A stretch of DNA of 64,000 bases from Stutzerimonas stutzeri. Lineage in GTDB: Bacteria; Pseudomonadota; Gammaproteobacteria; Pseudomonadales; Pseudomonadaceae. Shown piece by piece: positions 45,065 to 54,231 of this stretch; within the stretch, counting starts at the first letter, position 1, and the number at the start of each line of letters is the position of its first letter. The notes beneath the pieces were generated by a model. That model did not search any database and had not been told where the DNA came from. It was given only the letters and a program-made list of their open reading frames with translations. The stretch is taken from NCBI GenBank assembly GCA_002339675.1, contig DDKB01000014.1, positions 132,220 to 196,219 of the forward strand, read 5' to 3'. The translations under genes and the position numbers were made by a program.

Positions 45065-46561
45065 ATGTATTCCGATCGCATTCGCCTGTCCGCCCTGCAG
45101 AGCAAGGTCATGAGCGCCCAAGAGGCCGCTACCTTTATCCACGACGGCATGACCGTCGGCATGAGCGGCTTCACCCGCGCGGGTGAAGCGAAGGCCGTGC
45201 CGCTGGCACTGGTCGATCGCGCAAAAGAAGAAAAACTGAAGATCAGCCTCATCACCGGCGCCAGCCTGGGTAACGACCTCGACGGCAAGATGGCTGCCGC
45301 CGGCCTGTTGGCGCGTCGCGTCCCGTTCCAGGCCGATGCGACTCTGCGCAAGGCGATCAACCAGGGCGAGGTCATGTTCATCGACCAGCATCTGTCGCAC
45401 ACGGTCGAGCAGATGCGCAACCACCAGATCAAGCGCCCCGATGTCACCATCATCGAGGCCGTCAGCATTACCGAGCAGGGTCACATCGTGCCGACCACCT
45501 CGGTGGGCAACTCGGCCAACCTGGCTGTGTTCGCCGACAAGATCATCGTCGAGCTGAACCTGGCTCACAACCTGAATCTGGAAGGCCTGCACGACATCTA
45601 CTTCCCGGGTGAGCGTCCCAATCGCGGTCCGATCCCGCTGACCAAGGTCGACGATCGCATCGGCACCACCGCGATTCCGGTCGATCCGGCGAAAATTGCC
45701 GCGATCGTCATCACTGAGCAGCCTGATTCCTACTCGACGGTCACTCCGCCGGACGAGGAAACCCAGGCCATCGCCAACCATCTCGTCGAATTCTTCAAGA
45801 AGGAAGTCGAAGCGGGACGTCTGCCGAAGAATCTCGGTCCGATGCAGGTCGGCATCGGTAACATCGCCAACGCCGTGGTCTGCGGCCTGATCGACTCGCC
45901 GTTCGAGGACCTGGTGATGTATTCCGAAGTGCTGCAGGACTGCACCTTCGAACTGATCGACGCCGGCAAGATGAAATTTGCATCGGGCTGCTCGATCACC
46001 CTGTCCGAGCGTTGCAACAACCGCGTCTTCGGTAACCTGGAGAAGTACAAGGACAAGCTGATCCTGCGCCCGCAGGAAATCTCCAACCATCCCGAGCTGG
46101 TGCGTCGCCTCGGTATCGTCGGCATCAACACCGCGCTCGAGTTAGACATCTATGGCAACGTCAACTCGACGCACGTCGGCGGCACCAAGATGATGAACGG
46201 CATCGGCGGCTCCGGCGACTTCGCCCGCAACGCGAACATGGCGATCTTCGTCACCAAGTCCATCGCCAAGGGCGGCAACATCTCTAGCGTCGTGCCGATG
46301 GTTGCGCATGTCGACCACACCGAGCATGACGTCGAGATCCTCGTCACCGAGCAGGGTCTGGCTGACCTGCGTGGTCTGGCGCCGCGCGAGCGGGCCCGTG
46401 TGATCATCGACAACTGCGTCCATCCTACCTACCGCGATGCGCTGAACCAGTATTTCGCAGGCGCCTGTGACAAGGGTGGCCAGACGCCGCATCTGCTGCG
46501 CGAAGCGATGAACTGGCACATCAACCTCGAAGAGCGCGGTCACATGCTCAAGGGTGAGTGA
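45065..46561 (+). CDS. Acetyl-CoA hydrolase / succinate CoA-transferase
   Basis: A 498-residue class I CoA-transferase of the AarC/Ach1 family. It begins at ATG 45065 (MYSDRIRLSALQSKVMSAQEAA). Landmarks: the SVGNSANLAVFADKIIVELN strand, MQVGIGNIANAVV, and MYSEVLQDCTFELIDAGKMKFASG, where the Glu of SEV is the expected covalent catalytic residue. Such enzymes exchange CoA between succinyl-CoA and acetate, or between propionyl-CoA and acetate. P. aeruginosa has a close equivalent. It stands alone between tRNA-Lys and nadA with its own terminator. Confidence 0.88.
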   Translation: MYSDRIRLSALQSKVMSAQEAATFIHDGMTVGMSGFTRAGEAKAVPLALVDRAKEEKLKISLITGASLGNDLDGKMAAAGLLARRVPFQADATLRKAINQGEVMFIDQHLSHTVEQMRNHQIKRPDVTIIEAVSITEQGHIVPTTSVGNSANLAVFADKIIVELNLAHNLNLEGLHDIYFPGERPNRGPIPLTKVDDRIGTTAIPVDPAKIAAIVITEQPDSYSTVTPPDEETQAIANHLVEFFKKEVEAGRLPKNLGPMQVGIGNIANAVVCGLIDSPFEDLVMYSEVLQDCTFELIDAGKMKFASGCSITLSERCNNRVFGNLEKYKDKLILRPQEISNHPELVRRLGIVGINTALELDIYGNVNSTHVGGTKMMNGIGGSGDFARNANMAIFVTKSIAKGGNISSVVPMVAHVDHTEHDVEILVTEQGLADLRGLAPRERARVIIDNCVHPTYRDALNQYFAGACDKGGQTPHLLREAMNWHINLEERGHMLKGE

Positions 46562-46574
46562 TCGCTGCAGACAG

Positions 46575-46603
46575 ACCGCCGGCCGATGCCGGCGGTTTTT
46601 TTT
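46575..46603 (+). terminator. Terminator after the CoA-transferase
   Basis: A 9-bp stem (46575-46583 with 46588-46596, arms accgccggc/gccggcggt) with a 4-base loop and a run of eight T lies 14 bases after the stop codon. Confidence 0.9.
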
Positions 46604-46788
46604 GCCTGTCAGAAACCCGGTAACCCCTCGCTTTCCCTTTTGCCGGGGCTTCGGCTAGTATTCCTCGCCCTTGGCGGGTGAGGTTCGCCGCGCGCTTGCG
46701 CAGTGGGCCGGTCCACCCCGTCGAGCCGATCCGGTCCTCCGGGCCGTGCTCGCGCTTGAAGAATGATGTGCCGTGCAGGACCGTTAAC

Positions 46789-47847
46789 ATGACGCAGATA
46801 CCCGAACGCATACTGGTGCAGGCGCACCTCGCGGCTAAGCAGCCCAACCCGCTGACGCCCGAGCAAGAAGCGCAGCTGCGCAGCGAAATCGCCGTTGAGC
46901 TCAAGCGGCAAAACGCGGTCCTCGTCGCCCACTACTACACCGATCCGGTGATCCAGGCGCTCGCTGAAGAAACGGGGGGCTGTGTCTCCGATTCGCTGGA
47001 GATGGCTCGTTTCGGCAACGAACACCAGGCGCAGACGGTCATCGTTGCCGGGGTGAAGTTCATGGGTGAGACCGCGAAGATCCTCAATCCGGAAAAGCGG
47101 GTGCTGATGCCGACGCTGGAGGCGACCTGTTCGCTGGACCTCGGCTGCCCTGTGGAGGAGTTCGCGGCATTCTGCGACCAGCACCCGGAGCGCACGGTGG
47201 TGGTCTACGCCAACACCTCGGCGGCCGTGAAGGCCCGCGCCGACTGGGTGGTGACCTCCAGTTGCGCGCTGGAGATCGTCGAGAGCCTGATGGATAACGG
47301 CGAAAAGATCATCTGGGCGCCGGACAAGCACCTCGGCCGCTACGTGCAGCGTGAGACGGGCGCCGACATGCTCCTCTGGGACGGTGCCTGCATCGTGCAC
47401 GAAGAGTTCAAGGCCAGCCAGTTGCAGGACATGAAAGCGCTGTATCCCGAAGCAGCTGTGCTGGTTCACCCCGAGTCGCCGGAGGCGGTCATTGCGCTTG
47501 CCGATGCGGTGGGGTCGACCAGCCAGTTGATCAAGGCGGCGCAGACGCTGCCACATCCGACCTTCATCGTGGCCACTGATCGCGGCATCTTCTACAAGAT
47601 GCAGCAGCTTTGCCCAGACAAGCAATTCATCGAGGCGCCGACCGCCGGCAATGGCGCCAGCTGCCGCAGCTGCGCTCACTGTCCGTGGATGGCGATGAAT
47701 ACGCTGGAGCGGACGCTGGATTGCCTGCGCACGGGCAGCAACGAGATCCTCGTCGACTCGGCGTTGATCCCGCGGGCGGTCAAGCCGTTGAAGCGCATGC
47801 TCGAATTCACCCAGGCCGCGCGCCTGCGGCAGGCCGGCAACGCCTGA
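46789..47847 (+). CDS. nadA: Quinolinate synthase A
   Basis: A 352-residue iron-sulfur enzyme condensing iminoaspartate with dihydroxyacetone phosphate to quinolinate in NAD synthesis. ATG 46789 (MTQIPERILVQAHLAAK) is chosen; the frame upstream to 46678 is not conserved. Cluster-ligating cysteines are in PTLEATCSLDLGCPV and NGASCRSCAHCPWMAMN (CxxCxxC). It converges with the BepA-like gene. Confidence 0.95.
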   Translation: MTQIPERILVQAHLAAKQPNPLTPEQEAQLRSEIAVELKRQNAVLVAHYYTDPVIQALAEETGGCVSDSLEMARFGNEHQAQTVIVAGVKFMGETAKILNPEKRVLMPTLEATCSLDLGCPVEEFAAFCDQHPERTVVVYANTSAAVKARADWVVTSSCALEIVESLMDNGEKIIWAPDKHLGRYVQRETGADMLLWDGACIVHEEFKASQLQDMKALYPEAAVLVHPESPEAVIALADAVGSTSQLIKAAQTLPHPTFIVATDRGIFYKMQQLCPDKQFIEAPTAGNGASCRSCAHCPWMAMNTLERTLDCLRTGSNEILVDSALIPRAVKPLKRMLEFTQAARLRQAGNA

Positions 47848-47898
47848 AGTTGACCGATCAGGTAGGCTATGCGCTCGATGCCTGACGCGTTGCAGGTA

Positions 47899-49329
47899 TC
47901 AGCGCAACATTTCCTCGACCATGCGCTTTTCTTCCATGAGTGCCTGTTGCCGCGCGTCGATGCGGGCTGCCATCTGGAAGTTATTCGAGCGGCGCTTGGC
48001 AAAATCCAGTTGTTCGATGGCCTGTTCGTAATCACCAATAAGCGCAAAGTACTCTGCCCGGGCTTCGTGCAGGCCGATGATGTTGCCGGTCAGTCCGCGG
48101 ATCTCTGACACCTGGTACCAGATGTCCGGGTCCTTGGGGCGCGCTTCGACCAGCGCATCGAGCTGTTGCTCGGCCTCCTGCAGCTTGTTTTCCTTGATCA
48201 GCAGATCGATGTTCGTCTGGCGCACCGGGTAGCTACCCGGATAAAGCCGGAGCAGGCTCTGGGTGCGCGCCCGAGCGGCGCCAAGGCGATTGGCGGTGAT
48301 GTCCAGCTCGATCTGGGCCAGGTTGTAGATCGCGTCGTCCGGCTCCTTGGCCAGCAGCGGTTGCAGGTTGCCGGCGGCCTCGTCGAGCTGGCCGCTCTTG
48401 ATCTGTGCCAGGGCCAGACCGTAGCGCGCGGCGTCCTGCTTCGGATCCTCGTTGAGCAGCGCCCGGAATCGCTTGGCGGTCACTCCCGGCGTACTCTCGA
48501 ACTTCAGGTCGACCCGGGCGCGCATCAGCTGATAGCGCAGACTGTCCTCGACCCCGCCGGCAGGGTACTGCTCGGCGCGGTTCTTGGTGTCGGCGATGCG
48601 CGACTCGGTGACCGGGTGGGTCAGGAGGAACTCGGGCGGCTTCTGGTCGTAGCGATACTGGCGCATCAGCCTACCGAACATTTCCGGCATGGCGCGGGGG
48701 TCGTAGCCGGCGCGCTCCAGGTTGACGATGCCGATGCGGTCGGCCTCCTGTTCGTTCTGCCGGGAGAAGCGCCGCTGTGCCTGGATTGCTGCGGCCTGAG
48801 TCGAGACGATTGCTGCGATGCCGGCATCACCGGCGCCAGCGGCTGCGGCGACGACCCCGGCGAGCATGGCGGCCATCAGCGGCAGCTGCATGCGTTTCTG
48901 CTCCGCCAGCCCGCGGGCGAAATGCCGCTGTGACAGGTGCGCCAGTTCGTGGGTGAGCACGGAGGCGTATTCGGCCTCGGTCTGGGCATGCAGGAACAGC
49001 CCGCCGTTGACCCCGATGATGCCGCCGGGAGCGGCGAATGCGTTGAGTTGCGGACTGTCGAGCAGCACAAACTCCAGGCGCCGATCCTGCAACTGGCTGC
49101 TCTCGGCAAGCTTGTAGACGCTACGCTCGAGGTAATCCTTGAGCAGGGGGTCGGACAATTGCGGAACCTGGCCGCGCAGCAGGCTCAGCCAGGCGCGGCC
49201 GAGTTGGTGTTCCTGTTCCGGTGAGACGATCCCCGAGCTGGAGTCGCCCAGCGAGGGCAGGTCGTCGGCCATGGTCGGTTGTGCGATCAGGCACGCCAGT
49301 GTCAGCAGGGTTGGGCGCAGCAATTTCAT
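47899..49329 (-). CDS. BepA/YfgC-like M48 metalloprotease with TPRs
   Basis: A 476-residue periplasmic chaperone-protease. ATG 49329 (MKLLRPTLLTLACLIAQPTMA) starts a signal peptide; the frame upstream to 49461 belongs to the divergent spacer. The zinc site is HELAH (H127-E128-H131) in SVLTHELAHLSQRHF, with a third ligand in SRQNEQEADRIGI. The C-terminal half carries TPR repeats (from about residue 280) and ends in a coiled region. BepA-type enzymes degrade or help assemble outer-membrane proteins such as LptD. It is divergent from the TusA gene. Confidence 0.9.
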   Translation of the reverse strand: MKLLRPTLLTLACLIAQPTMADDLPSLGDSSSGIVSPEQEHQLGRAWLSLLRGQVPQLSDPLLKDYLERSVYKLAESSQLQDRRLEFVLLDSPQLNAFAAPGGIIGVNGGLFLHAQTEAEYASVLTHELAHLSQRHFARGLAEQKRMQLPLMAAMLAGVVAAAAGAGDAGIAAIVSTQAAAIQAQRRFSRQNEQEADRIGIVNLERAGYDPRAMPEMFGRLMRQYRYDQKPPEFLLTHPVTESRIADTKNRAEQYPAGGVEDSLRYQLMRARVDLKFESTPGVTAKRFRALLNEDPKQDAARYGLALAQIKSGQLDEAAGNLQPLLAKEPDDAIYNLAQIELDITANRLGAARARTQSLLRLYPGSYPVRQTNIDLLIKENKLQEAEQQLDALVEARPKDPDIWYQVSEIRGLTGNIIGLHEARAEYFALIGDYEQAIEQLDFAKRRSNNFQMAARIDARQQALMEEKRMVEEMLR

Positions 49330-49435
49330 CCAGACTGGCTCTTCGAGGCGGGAGCGATACTGTAGCCTTGCCTCAGGGTCACTGGCCAGCGGCGGTCGCA
49401 GGTCGGTATCCTGCGTGCCTTTTGAGGAGATCGAC

Positions 49436-49687
49436 ATGAGCCATGAGACTGAGCCAGACATTCATTGCGATGCCGAGCTGGACGCTGCCGGCCTTGCCTG
49501 TCCGATGCCGTTGTTGAAGGCCAAGCTCGAGCTCAACCGGCTCGCCAGCGGCCAGGTGCTCAAGGTGCTGGCGACCGATCCTGGGTCGCAGCGCGATTTT
49601 CGCAGCTTTGCCCGCCTGGCCGGCCATGTGCTGTTGCGCGAGGACGCGCAGGCCGGTGTGTTTCGCTATTGGTTGCGCAAGGCCTGA
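49436..49687 (+). CDS. TusA-family sulfurtransferase
   Basis: An 83-residue TusA/SirA fold protein. ATG 49436 (MSHETEPDIHCDAELDAAGLACPMPLLKAKLEL) follows GAGGAG. The catalytic Cys is C22 in the ACPMPLLKAK motif, which defines the family of persulfide carriers. Longer open frames upstream (from 49139) are antisense to the protease gene. It precedes the AI-2E permease by 18 bases and is likely cotranscribed. Confidence 0.87.
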   Translation: MSHETEPDIHCDAELDAAGLACPMPLLKAKLELNRLASGQVLKVLATDPGSQRDFRSFARLAGHVLLREDAQAGVFRYWLRKA

Positions 49688-49705
49688 GAGGCCCTAGGGA
49701 CGGAT

Positions 49706-50785
49706 ATGCTCAACGTGCTGCGCGGCTGGATACATCGCTACTTTTCCGATGAGGAGGCGGTGGTTCTCGCCGTCCTGCTGATCGTGGCATTCGCCGCGGT
49801 GCTGACGCTGGGTCAGATGCTGGCTCCAGTGCTGGCAGGGCTGGTGCTGGCCTTTCTGATGCAGGGCCTGGTCGCCGCGCTGGAGCGTGCGCGGGTTCCG
49901 CACCTGATCGCAGTCTGGCTGGTGTTCCTGATGTTCGTCGGCGCGCTGACCGTGTGCCTGCTGTTCTTCGTCCCGCTGATCTGGCAGCAGTTGCTGACGC
50001 TATTCAACGAGTTCCCTCGAATGCTGGTGGAGTGGCAGTCGCTGCTCATGTTGCTGCCGGAGCGCTATCCCCAGTTGCTCACCGAGGCGCAGGTGCTGCG
50101 CGGCATCGATTTCATGCGCGGCGAGATCGGTCGTTATGGGCAGATCGTGCTCACCACCTCGCTGTCCAGCCTGCCGCTGTTGCTGGGGCTGATGATCTAC
50201 CTGATCCTGGTCCCGATACTGGTGTTCTTCTTTCTCAAGGACCGGCAGCAGATCAGCGAATGGTTCTGCGCCTACCTGCCGCGCGAACGCGGGCTTATCA
50301 CCCTGGTGGCACAGGAAATGAACGTCCAGATCGCCAATTACATCCGAGGAAAGGCGATCGAAATAGTGATCTGCGGGGTCGTGTCATACGCCGTCTTTGC
50401 GGTGCTGGAGCTGAACTACGCCGCGTTGCTGGCCCTGCTGGTCGGGGCCTCGGTGGTGGTGCCCTACATTGGTGCCACGGTGGTGACCATTCCCATTGCC
50501 CTGATCGGCTTGTTCCAGTGGGGCCTGGGCGATCAGTTCATCTATCTGATGGTGGCCTACGCCATCGTGCAGGCGCTGGACGGCAACGTGCTGGTGCCGC
50601 TGCTGTTCTCCGAGGCGGTAAACCTGCATCCGGTGGCTATCATCTGTTCGGTGCTGCTGTTCGGAGGGCTGTGGGGCTTCTGGGGCGTGTTCTTCGCAAT
50701 TCCCCTGGCCACCTTGTTCAAGGCGGTACTGTATGCCTGGCCGCGGCGGGCACCGGCAGTGCCCGTGGTCGAGCGGGTCGGCTAG
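49706..50785 (+). CDS. AI-2E/PerM family permease (second copy)
   Basis: A 359-residue inner-membrane protein with about eight helices and the family hallmarks VGASVVVPYIGATVVTIPIALIGLFQWG and VQALDGNVLVPLLFSEAVNLHPVAIICSVLLFGGLWGFWGVFFAIP. It is a different subfamily from the copy at 20035; the two share fold and length but differ through most of the sequence. Substrate unknown. It sits beside a TusA gene and bcp as in other pseudomonads. Confidence 0.87.
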   Translation: MLNVLRGWIHRYFSDEEAVVLAVLLIVAFAAVLTLGQMLAPVLAGLVLAFLMQGLVAALERARVPHLIAVWLVFLMFVGALTVCLLFFVPLIWQQLLTLFNEFPRMLVEWQSLLMLLPERYPQLLTEAQVLRGIDFMRGEIGRYGQIVLTTSLSSLPLLLGLMIYLILVPILVFFFLKDRQQISEWFCAYLPRERGLITLVAQEMNVQIANYIRGKAIEIVICGVVSYAVFAVLELNYAALLALLVGASVVVPYIGATVVTIPIALIGLFQWGLGDQFIYLMVAYAIVQALDGNVLVPLLFSEAVNLHPVAIICSVLLFGGLWGFWGVFFAIPLATLFKAVLYAWPRRAPAVPVVERVG

Positions 50786-50819
50786 CTCGCGGTGCGCTAG
50801 TCGCCCGGAGGGTTGTTGC

Positions 50820-51293
50820 CTAACCCGCGTGCAGCCTCTGGGCGGCTTCCAGCACGGCGTCGACGTGACCGGGTACCTTCACGCCGCGCCAGGCCTGGTG
50901 CAGCACGCCGGTCCGGTCGATCAGGAAGGTGCTGCGGTCGACCCCCAGATACTCCTTGCCGTAGAGCTTTTTCAGCTTGATCACGTCGAACAGCTGGCAC
51001 AGCGCCTCGTCCTTGTCGCTGATGAGTTCGAAAGGGAAGCCCTGCTTGGCCTTGAAATTCTCGTGGGTCTTCAGGCTGTCGCGGGACACGCCGAAAACTA
51101 CCGTGTTGGCAGCGAGAAACGCGTCGTGCGCGTCGCGAAAACCCTGGCCTTCAGTGGTGCAACCTGGCGTGTTGTCCTTCGGGTAGAAGTAGAGCACGAC
51201 CTGCCGGCCGGCCAGGGTTTGGAGTTCGACCAGCGTGTCGCCGGTGGCGTGGGCCTGGAATGGCGGGACGGGTTGGTCGATGGCGACGGACAT
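50820..51293 (-). CDS. bcp: Thioredoxin-dependent thiol peroxidase Bcp
   Basis: A 157-residue atypical peroxiredoxin reducing hydroperoxides. The start is ATG 51293 (MSVAIDQPVPPFQAHATGDT); an ATG directly upstream at 51296 would add one Met. The peroxidatic Cys is C45 in YPKDNTPGCTTEGQGFRD. The position usually holding a second Cys five residues later is Gln, so a resolving Cys would be elsewhere or absent. It lies 14 bases after gcvR on the same strand. Confidence 0.9.
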   Translation of the reverse strand: MSVAIDQPVPPFQAHATGDTLVELQTLAGRQVVLYFYPKDNTPGCTTEGQGFRDAHDAFLAANTVVFGVSRDSLKTHENFKAKQGFPFELISDKDEALCQLFDVIKLKKLYGKEYLGVDRSTFLIDRTGVLHQAWRGVKVPGHVDAVLEAAQRLHAG

Positions 51294-51307
51294 CATGCGT
51301 TTCTCGT

Positions 51308-51868
51308 TCAAGGGTTCTGTGGGCGCCAGGGCTCGATCAGTGCGTCTAGGTTCAACGCATCGGCGAAATCCAGGAACTGGTCCCGCAACCAGCTGATCTG
51401 CGTGCCGGCCGGTAGTGTGACGGTCAGTGTCGCATTGAGCATGGTGCCGCCGGTCTGGGGCGCCTGGTAGGTGTCGCAGGTCAGGCTCTCCAGCTCGACC
51501 CGGTGATCGAGGAAGAACTGGCACAGCTCATTGAGGATGTCCGGGCGGTAGACGGAGCTGACGTAGGCGACATAGGGCAGCGCCTGCGGACGGCTCTCGG
51601 CGGCTTCGCTGCGCACCACATGGGTGGTGAATTCGTGCTTTTTCGCCAGTGCCGGCAGCGCCGTCTCCATGCGGGCTAGCGCGTCCCAGGTGCCGGTTAT
51701 CTCCAGGACCAGCGCGCAGCATTCGCCATGACGGGTCAGGCGCGAGTTGACCACGGCGCAGCGGTTCTCGTTGCTGGCCCGGCACAGCACGTTGGTGAGC
51801 GCCATCGGGCTTTTGCCCATGGCGCTGATGACGAGAAATTGTTCGCGGGGTACGGGAGGGGTGGACAT
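51308..51868 (-). CDS. gcvR: Glycine-cleavage regulator GcvR-like ACT protein
   Basis: A 186-residue protein with two ACT domains (REQFLVISAMGKSPMALTNVLCRASNENRCAVVNSRLTRHGECCALVLEI and PYVAYVSSVYRPDILNELCQFFLDHRVELESLTCDTY). This is the GcvR layout, which in E. coli restrains GcvA according to glycine. It is divergent from dapA and upstream of bcp; this gcvR/dapA head-to-head arrangement is shared with P. aeruginosa. Confidence 0.87.
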   Translation of the reverse strand: MSTPPVPREQFLVISAMGKSPMALTNVLCRASNENRCAVVNSRLTRHGECCALVLEITGTWDALARMETALPALAKKHEFTTHVVRSEAAESRPQALPYVAYVSSVYRPDILNELCQFFLDHRVELESLTCDTYQAPQTGGTMLNATLTVTLPAGTQISWLRDQFLDFADALNLDALIEPWRPQNP

Positions 51869-52076
51869 GCAGGTTCCTGGCAGTGATGAATCGGGCGGCC
51901 AGCCAAGCCGAAACAGCTAAGGGTAGCGAAATACGCGGCCGGATGGAATGCGCGCACGGACGAGGATGAAGCCGCCGCGCTGGCGCAGCGCCCGCGCCCG
52001 ATGCGTGCGCGTGCTCGCAAAGCGTTCAGGAGCCTTGTACCATTACGCCTCTCTTTTTCCGGCAGGAGTGGGTTGC

Positions 52077-52955
52077 ATGATTGCGGGCAGTATGGTGGCG
52101 CTGGTCACTCCCATGGACGCGCAGGGCGGTATCGATTGGGCCAGCCTGAGCAAGCTGGTGGACTTCCATCTGCAGGAAGGCACCAACGCAATCGTTGCGG
52201 TCGGTACCACGGGCGAATCCGCCACGCTTGAAGTGCCGGAACACATCGAGGTCATCCGGCGCGTAGTCGATCAGGTGAGCGGGCGTATCCCGGTCATCGC
52301 CGGAACCGGCGCCAACTCAACCCGCGAAGCCGTCGAGCTGACCGAGACTGCCAAAGAAGCGGGCGCCGACGCCTGCCTGCTGGTCACTCCCTACTACAAC
52401 AAACCGACACAGGAAGGGCTGTACCTGCACTTCCGTCATGTCGCCGAGGCCGTTGCGATCCCGCAGATCCTCTACAACGTCCCGGGGCGCACCGCCTGCG
52501 ACATGCTGCCGGAAACCGTCGAGCGCCTGTCGAAGGTGCCGAACATTATCGGCATCAAGGAAGCCACCGGCGACCTCAAGCGCGGCCAGGAGGTGCTCGA
52601 TCGCGTCGGCAAGGAGTTTCTCGTCTATTCCGGTGACGATGCCACCGCGGTCGAGCTCATGCTGATGGGCGGCAAGGGCAACATCTCGGTCACCGCCAAC
52701 GTGGCACCGCGCGCCATGAGTGAGCTCTGCGCGGCAGCGATGGCGGGCGATGCGGAAAAGGCGCGGGCCATCAATGCCCTGCTGATGCCCTTGCACCAGA
52801 CCCTGTTCCTCGAGGCCAACCCGATCCCGGTGAAATGGGCGCTACACGAGATGGGCCTGATTCCCGACGGCATCCGCCTGCCGATGACCTGGCTCAGCCA
52901 GCGTTGCCAGGAACCGCTGCGTGACGCCATGCGTCAATCCGGCGTGCTCGCCTGA
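52077..52955 (+). CDS. dapA: 4-hydroxy-tetrahydrodipicolinate synthase
   Basis: A 292-residue TIM-barrel class I aldolase condensing pyruvate with aspartate semialdehyde, the first committed step to lysine and DAP. ATG 52077 (MIAGSMVALVTPMDAQGGIDW) is the family start; the frame from 51948 is an extension through the spacer. Schiff-base Lys lies in NIIGIKEATGDL, and TTGESATLE and YYNKPTQEGLY flank the active site. It precedes bamC by 41 bases. Confidence 0.96.
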   Translation: MIAGSMVALVTPMDAQGGIDWASLSKLVDFHLQEGTNAIVAVGTTGESATLEVPEHIEVIRRVVDQVSGRIPVIAGTGANSTREAVELTETAKEAGADACLLVTPYYNKPTQEGLYLHFRHVAEAVAIPQILYNVPGRTACDMLPETVERLSKVPNIIGIKEATGDLKRGQEVLDRVGKEFLVYSGDDATAVELMLMGGKGNISVTANVAPRAMSELCAAAMAGDAEKARAINALLMPLHQTLFLEANPIPVKWALHEMGLIPDGIRLPMTWLSQRCQEPLRDAMRQSGVLA

Positions 52956-52996
52956 ACCGATCTCGGTGTACCTGGTTTATCAATGAAGGAACATGC

Positions 52997-54097
52997 ATGA
53001 AGCGTTTGGCCGGCCTCTCGACCCTAGCCTTGATCATCTCTGGAACCAGCGGTTGTGGCTGGTTGTGGGGCGACGACGGGTACTTCCGTGACCGTGGCAG
53101 CGACTACCTCAGCGCCCAGCAGGTGCCGCCGATGCAGGTTCCGACCGGTGCCAACCTGCGCCCGATCGAACCGCTGCTGCCGATTCCTCAGCAGGTGGCC
53201 GACACGCGCGCGTCCGGCGACTACGAGGTGCCCCGTCCGCAGCGGCTGGTGATCGACGAAGAGGCCAGCGACTACACCCTGCAGACTTCCGACGATGCAC
53301 GCTGGCTGGTCGCGATGCGCGCGCCGTCGCAGGTCTGGGCACCGGCCCGCCAGTTCTTCACCGACAACGGTTTCCAGATCGCCGACGAGCGCCCTCAAAC
53401 CGGTGAGTTCGTCACCGCGTGGCAGACGCGCGGTCAGTTGACGCCGGGTCTGGTTCGTAACCTTGGGCTGGGCGACGCCGAAACCCGCGTTCGCGTGCGC
53501 ATCGAGCCAGGCGTCCAGCGCGACACCAGCGAGATCTCGGTCCTAAGCGTCCAGCGTCCGGCCGGTAGCAGTGCCGCTGTGGCCTGGCCCGAGGTTACCG
53601 AGCATGCCGAACTGGATCGCGTGCTGCTCGACGAGCTGCAGGCCGCGCTGAACCAGAGCAGCGCCGAAGGCGGTTCGGCTTCGCTGTTGGCCGAGCGCGC
53701 CTACGATGCACCTAGCCGCGTCACGCTCAGCGAGGCGGGCAGTGGCGCCCCGGTGCTTCAGCTCGACACCGATTTCAACCGCGCCTGGTCCAGCGTCGGG
53801 CGTGCCCTCGCCGCCAGCGACATCCTTGTCGAAGACCTCGACAGAAGCCTCGGCGTCTACTACATCAACCTGTCCGAAGGCGCAGCCAAGCCGGACGAGA
53901 AGCCTGGCTTCTTTGCTCGCCTGTTCGGCAGTGCGCCGGACCAGGAGGAGATCGACGCACGCGCCGAGCGCTATCAGGTGCGCGTGACCGACGCGGCGAA
54001 CGGCGTGCAGGTCACGCTCGACAAGGACCTCGACACCGTCGCCCCGGCGGACGTGGCGCGCCGCGTACTGAACATGCTCAAGGACAGTCTCGATTGA
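52997..54097 (+). CDS. bamC: Outer-membrane assembly lipoprotein BamC
   Basis: A 366-residue BAM-complex lipoprotein (NlpB). The signal MKRLAGLSTLALIISGTSGC ends in the lipobox Cys 20. A disordered stretch of about 70 residues binds BamD, followed by two helix-grip domains (AMRAPSQVWAPARQFFTDNGFQIADERPQTGEFVTAW and a C-terminal copy starting near LDTDFNRAWSSVGRAL). It lies between dapA and purC. The ancestral metallo-hydrolase gene that sits between nlpB and purC in P. aeruginosa is missing here. Confidence 0.93.
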   Translation: MKRLAGLSTLALIISGTSGCGWLWGDDGYFRDRGSDYLSAQQVPPMQVPTGANLRPIEPLLPIPQQVADTRASGDYEVPRPQRLVIDEEASDYTLQTSDDARWLVAMRAPSQVWAPARQFFTDNGFQIADERPQTGEFVTAWQTRGQLTPGLVRNLGLGDAETRVRVRIEPGVQRDTSEISVLSVQRPAGSSAAVAWPEVTEHAELDRVLLDELQAALNQSSAEGGSASLLAERAYDAPSRVTLSEAGSGAPVLQLDTDFNRAWSSVGRALAASDILVEDLDRSLGVYYINLSEGAAKPDEKPGFFARLFGSAPDQEEIDARAERYQVRVTDAANGVQVTLDKDLDTVAPADVARRVLNMLKDSLD

Positions 54098-54127
54098 TCT
54101 GGCCCGAGCAGCCTGCTGGACCTGTTC

Positions 54128-54158
54128 AGGCGAAACCTCACGGTTTCGCCTGTTTCGT
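54128..54158 (+). terminator. Terminator after bamC
   Basis: A 10-bp perfect stem (54128-54137 with 54142-54151, arms aggcgaaacc/ggtttcgcct) with a 4-base loop and a T-rich tail (gtttcgttt) lies 31 bases after the bamC stop. Confidence 0.8.
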
Positions 54159-54231
54159 TTGATGACAGACCCCGTCACCACGGCAGTCGGTTCGCTGCGC
54201 CGGGCGACGGCTCGGTAAGCGAGAACAATCC